Shown here: one piece after another, positions 16,359 through 23,714 of the stretch
How positions within the stretch are numbered: the stretch's first letter is position 1
How the letters are laid out: every line of letters starts with the position of its first letter
Source of the DNA: Planctomycetaceae bacterium
GTDB lineage: Bacteria > Planctomycetota > UBA1135 > GCA-002686595
Reading direction: 5' to 3'
Assembly: GCA_016125265.1 (NCBI GenBank)
Contig: WGMC01000020.1
Coordinates: 88,505 to 152,504, forward strand
DNA length: 64,000 nt
Notes under the pieces: model-generated
Told to the model about the DNA's origin: nothing
Database searches by the model: none
Seen by the model: only the letters and a program-made list of their open reading frames with translations
Program-made: the position numbers and the translations under genes

Positions 16359-18755
16359 ATGAAACGCAACGTCGCCGTCCTTGTGTCTCCCCGCGCTTCC
16401 TGTGCCCTGGTGGCCCTCTCCCTCGTCGCCATCGCGCCGAGCTGTTGCGACGACAGCGACAACGACGGCGGGGGGCTCGGCCCGCCCGGCGGCGCCGTCC
16501 TGATCGACTTCGAGCTGCGGACCGACCTGGAGCTCGGCAACCCCCTGTTTGGCGATGCGGTCCTGACCGACCTCAACGGCGACGGGCAGTTCGACCTGGT
16601 GGAGACCGGCGCGAACGAGCAGCGGCTCAGCATCGGCCTCGGGCTGGGCGCCGGCGAGGTCGCCCTCTGGCAGACACTGCCGACCCCCGGGACCCCCCTG
16701 CGCGCGGTGGTCGCGGACCTGGACGGCACCGGCCGCCGGGACATCGTCGTCCTGTGCCTGGGCGGCGGCGCCGTGGGACAGGGCTCCGGCCCGATCCTGC
16801 TGCCGGCCGGCGGAATCGGGCCGGCGGGCGCCGTCGGCACGGACCAGCGCCTGGCCGTCTACCGCGATGGGGGAGACGGGCTGTACGAGCTGCGATTCAC
16901 CGTGCCGCTCGAAGCGCCGGCGTTCGACTTGGCCGCCGGACCGCTCGTCCTCGGCTCCGCGCGCGAGCAAATCGTCGTGCCGCAATTGTTGCTCGGCGAG
17001 GTGTGGGTCTTCGAGGAGTTGGTGAGCGACGACCTTCTGCCCGTCGCCGTGCGCAGCGCGACAGGTTTCAACGGCGAGCTCGGCCCCGTGACCGTGACGT
17101 TGCTCGACGCGGGCGGCGACGGCACACAGGACATTGCCGTGGGCCTCGTTTCGCAGTTCGGTTCGCCCGGCGGGGCGTCGATCCTGCGCCAGGACGGCGC
17201 GCTCAACTTCGAGGACGAGGTGGCCCTGCCCGTGCTGGCCCTGCTGCCGATCGTGCGCGCGCTGGACGACGTGATCGGCGCGGCGTCGGAGGGCGGTTTG
17301 GGCAACGGCCTGGCGGACCTGGCCATCGCGGACGCCCATCCCGCGGCCACGGAGGTGTTCCTGCTGGCCGGCGAAGCGGACCTCCTCGATGCGCCCCTCG
17401 TGTTGGCCAACGGCGGTCCCTCGGCGTCGGCCGCGTCGGCGGACGTCGACGGCGACGGGAACCTCGACCTCTGCTTCACGCTGTTCGATTCGGGCGGTGT
17501 GTCCGTGCGGCTCGGCGAGGGCGCCGGTGCGTTCGGCGCGCCGCGGCTCTACAACGTGGCGCAGTCGCCGCGCGGACTGCAGCCGCTCGATGTGAACGGC
17601 GACGGTCTCGACGACCTCGCCAGCGTGGGCGGCGGCGGAACGAGCTTGCTGCTCGCCCTCGGGGACGGCCGCATGCGCGGCGCCGAAGGCTTCTTCGTCG
17701 GCGTGAACCCGCAATTCGTGGCGACGGCCGACCTGGACGGCGACGGGCTGCTCGACGCGGTCAGCATCGACGCGGCCCAGCGCGACATCGGCTTCCTGCG
17801 CGGGCTCGGCAACCGCGAGTTCGCGTACGCGGGCTCCGTGCCCCTTGCGGCCACCGAGGACGAGACCCCCGGCTACTTCGTCATCGCGGATCTGGACGAC
17901 GACGGGTTCCCCGAGGTCATTGCCAGCGCCACACAGGCCGGCGACGTGCGAGTGCTGCGCGGCGGCCCGACGCTGCCTCCGGCGCTGCCCGGCCCGGGCG
18001 ATTCGATCCCCGTGGGTCCCACGCCGCGCGGTCTGGACCTGGGCGACGTCGACGGCGACGGTGCGCTCGACGTGGTGGTCGCCGTGGCGGGCCCCACACC
18101 CGCGGAGGGCGCCGTGCGTGTCCTGCGGGGCGTCGCGGGCAACCTGGTGCCGATGGCGCCGATCCCCGTGCCCGGCACGCCCCTCGCGGTGCGCCTCGCG
18201 GACCTGGACGGCGACGGTCTCCTGGACCTGATCGCCGTCAACGACGAGCCGCGAGCGCTCCTCTTGCGCGGCGACGGGGCCGGCGGCTTCGCGCTGACCG
18301 CCGACGTGGCGCTCACGGCGCTCGCGCTCGCCATCCAGGTGGGCGACGTGGTCGAGGACGGCCGGCCCGACGTGATCGTGGGCCAGAGCGGATTGGCCGT
18401 CGAGAACCTGGTGCTGCTCGAGAACCTGGGCGACTTCGAGTTCGCGTCGCGCCTCGTACCGGTCGGGGTGGACCCGGGCACGGTCGAGCTGCTCGACGCC
18501 GACGGCGACGCTGGCCTCGACCTGGTGGTGCCCCTCGGCAGCGGCCGGTTGGCGCTGCTGGGCGGCGACGGCCAGGGCAACTTCGCGCCCCTCGAGACCG
18601 CGACCGGCAAGCCGCTCGGCGTTCCCTTCGGGACGCGTGCGTCGACCCTCGCGGACCTCGACGGTGATGGCCGCGCCGAACTCCTGATGGTCTCGCCCGC
18701 CACACGCCAGGTGTGGGTGGCGCGCAACGCGAGCCTGGGCACGTCGCCCGAGTGA
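16359..18755 (+). CDS. Secreted FG-GAP/VCBS-repeat beta-propeller protein
   Basis: 798 residues. The N-terminus is a signal peptide (CALVALSLVAIAPS) followed by Cys-Cys-Asp-Asp, an imperfect lipobox suggesting a lipoprotein. The rest is about twelve repeats of ~60 residues, each with a calcium loop of the type DLDGDGxxDL (for example DLNGDGQFDLV, DVDGDGNLDL, DVNGDGLDDL, DLDGDGLLDA, DVDGDGALDV). A few loops are degenerate (DVVEDGRPDV, DADGDAGLDL). This is an integrin-alpha-like propeller, probably one or two seven-bladed rings, on the cell surface. Such proteins are very common in planctomycetes. Partner unknown. Confidence 0.9.
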   Translation: MKRNVAVLVSPRASCALVALSLVAIAPSCCDDSDNDGGGLGPPGGAVLIDFELRTDLELGNPLFGDAVLTDLNGDGQFDLVETGANEQRLSIGLGLGAGEVALWQTLPTPGTPLRAVVADLDGTGRRDIVVLCLGGGAVGQGSGPILLPAGGIGPAGAVGTDQRLAVYRDGGDGLYELRFTVPLEAPAFDLAAGPLVLGSAREQIVVPQLLLGEVWVFEELVSDDLLPVAVRSATGFNGELGPVTVTLLDAGGDGTQDIAVGLVSQFGSPGGASILRQDGALNFEDEVALPVLALLPIVRALDDVIGAASEGGLGNGLADLAIADAHPAATEVFLLAGEADLLDAPLVLANGGPSASAASADVDGDGNLDLCFTLFDSGGVSVRLGEGAGAFGAPRLYNVAQSPRGLQPLDVNGDGLDDLASVGGGGTSLLLALGDGRMRGAEGFFVGVNPQFVATADLDGDGLLDAVSIDAAQRDIGFLRGLGNREFAYAGSVPLAATEDETPGYFVIADLDDDGFPEVIASATQAGDVRVLRGGPTLPPALPGPGDSIPVGPTPRGLDLGDVDGDGALDVVVAVAGPTPAEGAVRVLRGVAGNLVPMAPIPVPGTPLAVRLADLDGDGLLDLIAVNDEPRALLLRGDGAGGFALTADVALTALALAIQVGDVVEDGRPDVIVGQSGLAVENLVLLENLGDFEFASRLVPVGVDPGTVELLDADGDAGLDLVVPLGSGRLALLGGDGQGNFAPLETATGKPLGVPFGTRASTLADLDGDGRAELLMVSPATRQVWVARNASLGTSPE

Positions 18756-18784
18756 GGCGATCCGAACGCCGGGCCACACGTGAG

Positions 18785-18802
18785 GGGCGCAAGGAAGCGC
18801 CC
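18785..18802 (+). terminator. Hairpin after the FG-GAP gene
   Basis: GGGCGC-AAGGAA-GCGCCC, a 6-bp perfect stem with a 6-nt loop, begins 29 bases after the stop codon. There is no T-run after it, so termination is not assured. Confidence 0.35.
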
Positions 18803-18868
18803 AAGTGAAGGGCACAGGAACCGCCTCGGCTGGTAGTCTCTGCCGTCTTCCGACGGACCCGTCCGAAC

Positions 18869-19822
18869 ATGAGCGCCACCAACGACCAATCAGCGGACCT
18901 GCAGGGTGTGATCCTGGCCGCGGGCCAGGGCTCGCGCATCCGGCCTTTCAGCGACAGTTACCCCAAGCCGCTCCTGCCCATCCTCGACCGGCCGCTCCTG
19001 GTCTGGCAGATCGAGGCGATGCGCGAGCTGGGCATCCGCGACATCCTGATCGTCATCGGTCACCTGGGGCACCGCATCGTGCAGACCCTGGGCACGGGCG
19101 AGGCGTTCGGCGTCAAACTCTCCTACGTGGAACAGGAGAAGCGCCTCGGGATCGCGCACGCGGTCGGGCAGCTCGAGAAACACGTGCAGCGCCCGTTCCT
19201 GCTCTTCCTGGGCGACATCTTCTTCGAGACCGAGGACCTCTCGGGCATGCTCGACCTGTTCGCGAAGGACGGCATCGATGCCGTGCTCGCCACCAAGATC
19301 GAGCCGGACCTCGAGGCGATCAAACGCAACTTCACGGTGGCCCTCGACGAACGCGGATTCGTGCGCCGCGTGATCGAGAAACCGCGCCATCCGCGCACCA
19401 ACTTGAAGGGCTGCGGGCTGTACCTCTTCGACGCGACCATTTTCGACGCGATCCGTCGGACGCCGCGCACGGCCCTGCGGGACGAGTACGAGATCACCGA
19501 CGCGATCCAGATCTTCATCGAGGACGGGTACGGCGTCGTGGCGGCGCCGGTGGTGCAGCGGGACCTCAACCTGTCGCACCCCGCGGACCTTCTCGAGCTC
19601 AACCTGCACGTGATGGCGCGCGAAGGGCACACCCGCTTCGCCGCCGCGAGCGCGGTGGTCGAACCGGGCGCGCGCTACGCATCCAGCGTGCTGATGCAAG
19701 ACGCGCGCCTGCGGGCCGGCGCGGACCTCGAGCACTGCGTCGTGCTGCCGGGTGAGGTCGTGCCGCCGGGCCAGTGGCGCCGCGTCGTCTTTGCGTCCGG
19801 CGAGGCCGTGGACTGCAGTTGA
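18869..19822 (+). CDS. Sugar-phosphate nucleotidyltransferase (RmlA-like)
   Basis: 317 residues. GVILAAGQGSRIRPFS followed by YPKPLLPILDRPLL is the nucleotide-binding signature LAAGxGxRxxP...KPL of NTP_transferase enzymes. LLFLGDIFFE supplies the metal-binding Asp. EKPRHPRTN and the GCGLYLFDATIF segment fit the sugar-binding half. The C-terminal ~60 residues form two or three hexapeptide-like turns (AVVEPGARYASSVLMQDARL). The exact sugar and nucleotide cannot be read from sequence; glucose-1-phosphate thymidylyl- or uridylyltransferase is most likely. It is probably co-transcribed with the SGNH gene, which overlaps its stop. Confidence 0.88.
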   Translation: MSATNDQSADLQGVILAAGQGSRIRPFSDSYPKPLLPILDRPLLVWQIEAMRELGIRDILIVIGHLGHRIVQTLGTGEAFGVKLSYVEQEKRLGIAHAVGQLEKHVQRPFLLFLGDIFFETEDLSGMLDLFAKDGIDAVLATKIEPDLEAIKRNFTVALDERGFVRRVIEKPRHPRTNLKGCGLYLFDATIFDAIRRTPRTALRDEYEITDAIQIFIEDGYGVVAAPVVQRDLNLSHPADLLELNLHVMAREGHTRFAAASAVVEPGARYASSVLMQDARLRAGADLEHCVVLPGEVVPPGQWRRVVFASGEAVDCS

Positions 19823-21504
19823 ACGGGAGTGATCCCCGGGCTCGCGGAGTCGGCGCCCGCCGGCGCCCCCGGGTCCGCGGTGTGGTGCTGGCCGCGGTTT
19901 CGCTCGTCCTGGGACTCGTCGGCCTCGAATGGCTCGCGCGGCACACGACGGGCCCCGTCGCGTTCTTCGACGGCATGGTCTTCGACGCCGACTTGGGTTT
20001 TCGCCGGCCCGGCGGTGTGGAACTTTGGAACGCGGACGAAATCGGTCCGTTCCCGTTCCGCCTGAACGCCGAGGGACACCGCAGCCCGCCGCTGCCCGCG
20101 GAGCCGCGCGTGGTTGGCGGTCCGCGCCGCGTCGTGTTCCTCGGCGACTCGTTCCTGGCGGCCTGGGGTGTGCGCGCGGAGGCGCGGTTGCCGGAACGCC
20201 TTGCGGCCCGTTGGCAGGAGGAGGGCCGCGGCCTCGAGTGGTACGCGCTCGGCTGCGACGGTTACGGCCTCGCGCAGCAACTGGTGCTGCTCGAGCAGCA
20301 CGGCGCCCACCTGGCGCCGGACGACGTGGTGCTGCTCTGTTACCCGGCGAACGACGTCGCCAATGGCTCGCTCGACTTGGCCGAGCGCACCACCGTGAGC
20401 CCCGGCGACCGCCTCCGGCCTTACCTGGTGCGCGGCGCGGACGGCCGCGCCACCACACGCCGCATGGGGCCGCTCCTGCACACGCTGCGCGCAAACAGCC
20501 AAGTGGTGCGGCTCGTGGAGCGCGCTTGGTTGCAGCGCCAGCGGCGCCTCTCTCGGCCGCCCTTCGCCGAACGGGAGTCCCCCTGGGTGCGCCTCGCCGA
20601 CGGCCGTGCGCCGCGCGAAGACCTCGAACTCTTCCGCGAACACCCCGCAGACGCCGTTTGGTCGCGCGCGTGGGCGGACTTCGTGTGGCAGCTCGAGGAG
20701 TTCCAAACGCGTGTGCGCCGCTTGGGCGCGCGGCCGCTCGTGGTGGTCGTGCCGAGCCGCTCCCAGGTGATCCTCGACGCGTTCGATGCGGAGGCCGACC
20801 TCGGCGCGCGCCTCTTGGGTTTGCGCGGCCTATGGGAACGCCTCGACGCCGATCTGCCGGAGCGCCGCCTGGCCGCGTTGTTCGGGCGGCTCGAACTGGA
20901 CGCGGTGTTCCTCTTGGACGAGTTGCGGAGGGACGTGCGGCCCGGCGAACCGCTCTGTTATCTCGCGGACGGCCACCTGTCGGCGCGGGGGCACAACATC
21001 GCCGCGCGTCTGCTGGCGGAAGCGTTGGGCGAGCAGCCGGGGACCGTGCCTCCCGCCGCCCCGGCTGTGGCGGGCCCGATCTCGCCGCTGCCGCCGCCCG
21101 CCGCTGCGCCGCGTGTGCTCGACCTTCGAAGCGCGCCGCCTCCGGGATTCCTGGCCGATGGGTTCCGCGATTGGCTGCCTGCCGAGGGCCTCGAACAGGG
21201 CCCCAGCGCGCGCCTCGTGATGCCTCCGGTGGGCGGCGAGTTGGTGGTGCGCGGCGTTGTGCCCGATGCATTGCCGCTGCCGAGCCGCGGGCACGTTTCG
21301 GTGTCCTGGTTGGCGGAGGATTGGTTCGAGATCGAAACCGCTGGACCCTTCGAATGGCGCCTTCCGGTCGCGATCCCGCCCGCCGCGCGCGCGCTCGATC
21401 CACTGCCCTACTTGACGGTGCGAGTCGGCGCGCTGCACTCGTACCAGCGGCCCGGCGATGGCCGCACGCAGAGCCTGTTGCTGCAGTCCGTGGGCTGGCG
21501 TTGA
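19819..21504 (+). CDS. Membrane-anchored SGNH/GDSL hydrolase with C-terminal beta domain
   Basis: 561 residues from a TTG that overlaps the preceding stop (TTGA); an in-frame ATG at 19774 is the alternative. An N-terminal signal anchor (VVLAAVSLVLGLVGLEWLA) precedes the hydrolase. Block I is VVFLGDSFLAAWG (Ser111), block II is CDGYGLAQQ, block III is YPANDVAN, and the Asp/His block is LADGHLSARGHN (Asp384, His386). Residues ~400-561 look like a beta-sandwich. The family removes or adds acyl groups on polysaccharides and cell-wall sugars. The neighbouring nucleotidyltransferase suggests exopolysaccharide or cell-envelope sugar work; that link is inference. Confidence 0.78.
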   Translation: MNGSDPRARGVGARRRPRVRGVVLAAVSLVLGLVGLEWLARHTTGPVAFFDGMVFDADLGFRRPGGVELWNADEIGPFPFRLNAEGHRSPPLPAEPRVVGGPRRVVFLGDSFLAAWGVRAEARLPERLAARWQEEGRGLEWYALGCDGYGLAQQLVLLEQHGAHLAPDDVVLLCYPANDVANGSLDLAERTTVSPGDRLRPYLVRGADGRATTRRMGPLLHTLRANSQVVRLVERAWLQRQRRLSRPPFAERESPWVRLADGRAPREDLELFREHPADAVWSRAWADFVWQLEEFQTRVRRLGARPLVVVVPSRSQVILDAFDAEADLGARLLGLRGLWERLDADLPERRLAALFGRLELDAVFLLDELRRDVRPGEPLCYLADGHLSARGHNIAARLLAEALGEQPGTVPPAAPAVAGPISPLPPPAAAPRVLDLRSAPPPGFLADGFRDWLPAEGLEQGPSARLVMPPVGGELVVRGVVPDALPLPSRGHVSVSWLAEDWFEIETAGPFEWRLPVAIPPAARALDPLPYLTVRVGALHSYQRPGDGRTQSLLLQSVGWR

Positions 21505-21510
21505 GCGCTC

Positions 21511-21557
21511 AGAGTGTGGGAAAGAATCGGCCTCCGGCCGATGGCTTTCCACACTCT
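21511..21557 (+). terminator. Long imperfect hairpin after the SGNH gene
   Basis: The arms AGAGTGTGG(G)AAAG(AA)TCGGCC and GGCCGA(TGG)CTTTCCACACTCT pair around a 3-nt loop (TCC), starting 7 bases after the stop codon. It is either a terminator or the head of the duplicated palindromic element that follows. No T-run follows directly. Confidence 0.45.
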
Positions 21558-21775
21558 GCCGCTCCAGCGCCGCCAGGCGATGGGCCAAACACCATCTGAG
21601 AGGTACTTCGGTCGGGCCGTGCCGATTTTTTCTCAACCTCTCAGAGAGAGGGAAAAAATCGGGGCCTTGGCCGATTTTTGCCCTCGAACGGGCTCCAGCG
21701 CCGCCAGGCGATGGGCCAAACACCATCTGAGAGGTACTTCGGTCGGGCCGTGCCGATTTTTTCTCAACCTCTCAG
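21511..21775. repeat. Tandem ~131-bp palindromic element, two copies
   Basis: Each copy has a ~50-bp hairpin head and an 84-bp core. The cores, 21561-21644 and 21692-21775, are identical over all 84 bases. Each contains an inverted pair, CTGAGAGGT at its middle and ACCTCTCAG at its end. The hairpin heads differ in sequence yet both still fold (21511-21557; and 21648-21685 with GAGGG, AAAAA and TCGG pairing to CCGA, TTTTT and CCCTC). The last bases of copy 2 supply the stop codon of the convergent squalene-cyclase-repeat gene. No transposase is nearby. Confidence 0.85.
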
Positions 21776-22944
21776 CGCGCGAACGACGGCAGCAGCCCGC
21801 TCGGCAGCATCAGCGTCAGCGCGTTCATCGCCGTGGCGTACGCGTCGCCGTACGTCGCCCCGTGCCACGAGCCGTCCTCGCGTTGGGAGCTGAGCAACAC
21901 ACGGAGTTCGTCTTCGTACCAGCGCTCGAAGTGGCTCGGATCCGAGAGCTGCCACAGCGATTGCGCGAGGTAGAGGCGCTCGTAGAAGGGGAACTCCACA
22001 CCGGAGCGCGAACCGCCGCGCTTTTCGAGGCCGCGCCAGATCGCGTCGACGCCGGAGCGGATCACGGGATCGTCGTACGTGCCCGTGGCGTTGAGCGTCG
22101 CGATGGCGGCCGCCGTCAGGGCGACGGAGGTGCGCTCGGAGCCGAGGTTGTAGGCGAAGGTGCCGTCGGCGGTCTGCGAGCGCCGCACGTAATCGTCCGC
22201 GGCCGAGATCACGCGCGCGTCGACGGCGAGGCCGGCGCTCTTGGCCGCGCGCAGGGCCTGCACCAAGGTGATCGTGACCGAGCCCTCGTGTTCGACCGAA
22301 ACCCACGGGTCGTACCACCAGGCGCCCTCGGGACCCTGCGTGCGCTGGATCAGGTCGACGGCGAGCGGCAGCAGCTCGAGCAGTTGCCGTCCGCGTGTGC
22401 TGTGCGGCGAAACGGCGTAGGCCTCGGCCAACGCGTGCGTCGCGTAGCCGTGGCCGTGCATCCTCGAGGTGCCGTCGCCGGGGGTCGAGATGTACCCGCG
22501 CTGGGCGGAGCGCGGATCGCGGTCCACCCGGGCGAGCAGGTAGTCGATCGAGCGGGACAGGTGGGCGCCGTAGGGCCCGCGGTCGAGGCCGTTGCCACCG
22601 GCGAGGAACGCGAGCGAACCGAGGGCCGTCACGGCGAGGGGCGCGGGGTACTGGGCCTCTCCGCGCCGCCAGGAGCCGTCGGACATCTTGCCCTGCTCCG
22701 CCGCCAACCACGCGAGGCCGCGTTCGGCGGCGGCCCACGCGGCCGCGTCGCGAGCGCTCGCCACCGTGGGTGTGTCGCTCGACGGGACCGGCAGGGGACG
22801 GGGGAGCGGATCCTGGCGCAGCGCTCCGCCCGACAGGTCCGCGGCGCCCGGGAAACCGACGGCGAGCACCAGCGCCAGGGCAGCGGCGCGCCGTTGCGCG
22901 GCAGCCCAGGGGCCAAAACGGTGCATTTCGCCGCGGCGCCGCAT
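21772..22944 (-). CDS. Secreted squalene-cyclase/prenyltransferase-repeat protein (small)
   Basis: 390 residues from the ATG at 22944, two bases after the upstream gene; an ATG at 22926 is equally possible. A basic start and hydrophobic stretch (AALALVLAVGFPGAA) make a signal peptide. The body is a string of alpha-alpha repeats with QW-like turns: GLAWLAAEQGKMSDGSW, QRTQGPEGAWWYDPW, RSQTADGTFAYN, SSQREDGSWHG. These match the prenyltransferase / squalene oxidase repeat family that planctomycetes carry in many secreted copies. Catalytic DxDD of true cyclases is absent, so a binding or structural role is likely. Its stop lies in the repeat element. Confidence 0.8.
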   Translation of the reverse strand: MRRRGEMHRFGPWAAAQRRAAALALVLAVGFPGAADLSGGALRQDPLPRPLPVPSSDTPTVASARDAAAWAAAERGLAWLAAEQGKMSDGSWRRGEAQYPAPLAVTALGSLAFLAGGNGLDRGPYGAHLSRSIDYLLARVDRDPRSAQRGYISTPGDGTSRMHGHGYATHALAEAYAVSPHSTRGRQLLELLPLAVDLIQRTQGPEGAWWYDPWVSVEHEGSVTITLVQALRAAKSAGLAVDARVISAADDYVRRSQTADGTFAYNLGSERTSVALTAAAIATLNATGTYDDPVIRSGVDAIWRGLEKRGGSRSGVEFPFYERLYLAQSLWQLSDPSHFERWYEDELRVLLSSQREDGSWHGATYGDAYATAMNALTLMLPSGLLPSFAR

Positions 22945-22946
22945 GC

Positions 22947-23714
22947 CTACCGGGGGCTTTGCCCCAAGCGGCGGTGGTACGCGTCGATCCAACCGCGGTA
23001 CGCGGGTGGCATGTCCTCGCCGCCCTGCGTGCGGAAGATCTGTTGCACCCGCGGCGGCAGGTCGCCCCAGGGATTCGCGCCGGTGCCGGGGGCCGCGCGT
23101 TCCGCCGAGCCCGGCGCGCCCGGCGAACCCTGCTGTTGGTCCGTGCCGCCGCCCTCTTGGCCGTCGTTGGGCTGGCCCTGGTTCTCGCCCTGGCCCTCGG
23201 GTCGTTCGCCCGGGTTCTGGCTGTTGCCGAGGTCGCGGGACGGGTCGGGGTTTTCTTCCCCGCCCTCCTGTCCCTGGCGCGGGGCCTGGCCGCGCTGCTG
23301 CCCACCGGACTCCGATCCCTCGGACCCGGACTGCCCACCTTGGCCGCTGCTGCTCTGGCTCTGCTGCTGGCTCGACATCTGCTGCGCGACGTCGAGGATG
23401 CGGTCCATGCGCTCCACGGTCAGCCGGCTCTCGACGAGCGTCTTTTCGAGCAGCTTCGCGAGGCCGCTGTCCGCGTCGTCGACCAACGGGTCGCCCGCGC
23501 CGGCCTCGAAGAGCATGTCGTCGATCTGGCGCAGGGAGCGCTCGACCTGCGCGAAGAGGCGCCGCAGCTCCTCCTCGGGGCTGGTCGCGTCCTGGCCGAG
23601 CGGATTGGGCGGCAGCACGGGGCCCTGCGCGGCGGGTCCGAACCGCGCCGCGGAGGCGAGGGCCAACGACCCGAGGAGCGCGAGGGAAAGGGGCACCAGG
23701 GTGAGGAGTTTCAT
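22947..23714 (-). CDS. Secreted Gln/Gly/Ser-rich low-complexity protein
   Basis: 255 residues. A clear signal peptide (LLTLVPLSLALLGSLALASAA) is followed by a short coiled-coil segment (EEELRRLFAQVERSLRQIDDML; LEKTLVESRLTVERMDRIL). A ~110-residue tract dominated by Gln, Gly, Ser, Glu and Pro follows. The last 40 residues form a compact tail, including VQQIFRTQGGEDMPPAYRGW. That tail occurs in planctomycete proteins encoded beside DUF4175 genes, as far as I recall. Start overlaps the upstream coiled-coil gene (ATGA). Function unknown. Confidence 0.75.
   Translation of the reverse strand: MKLLTLVPLSLALLGSLALASAARFGPAAQGPVLPPNPLGQDATSPEEELRRLFAQVERSLRQIDDMLFEAGAGDPLVDDADSGLAKLLEKTLVESRLTVERMDRILDVAQQMSSQQQSQSSSGQGGQSGSEGSESGGQQRGQAPRQGQEGGEENPDPSRDLGNSQNPGERPEGQGENQGQPNDGQEGGGTDQQQGSPGAPGSAERAAPGTGANPWGDLPPRVQQIFRTQGGEDMPPAYRGWIDAYHRRLGQSPR

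Noticed and set aside
14222..18815. Very long open frames opposite or out of phase with mrpA and the FG-GAP gene (over 1200 codons)
   Set aside because: High GC removes stop codons in alternative frames; compositions are Arg/His/Gly-rich and overlap well-supported genes.
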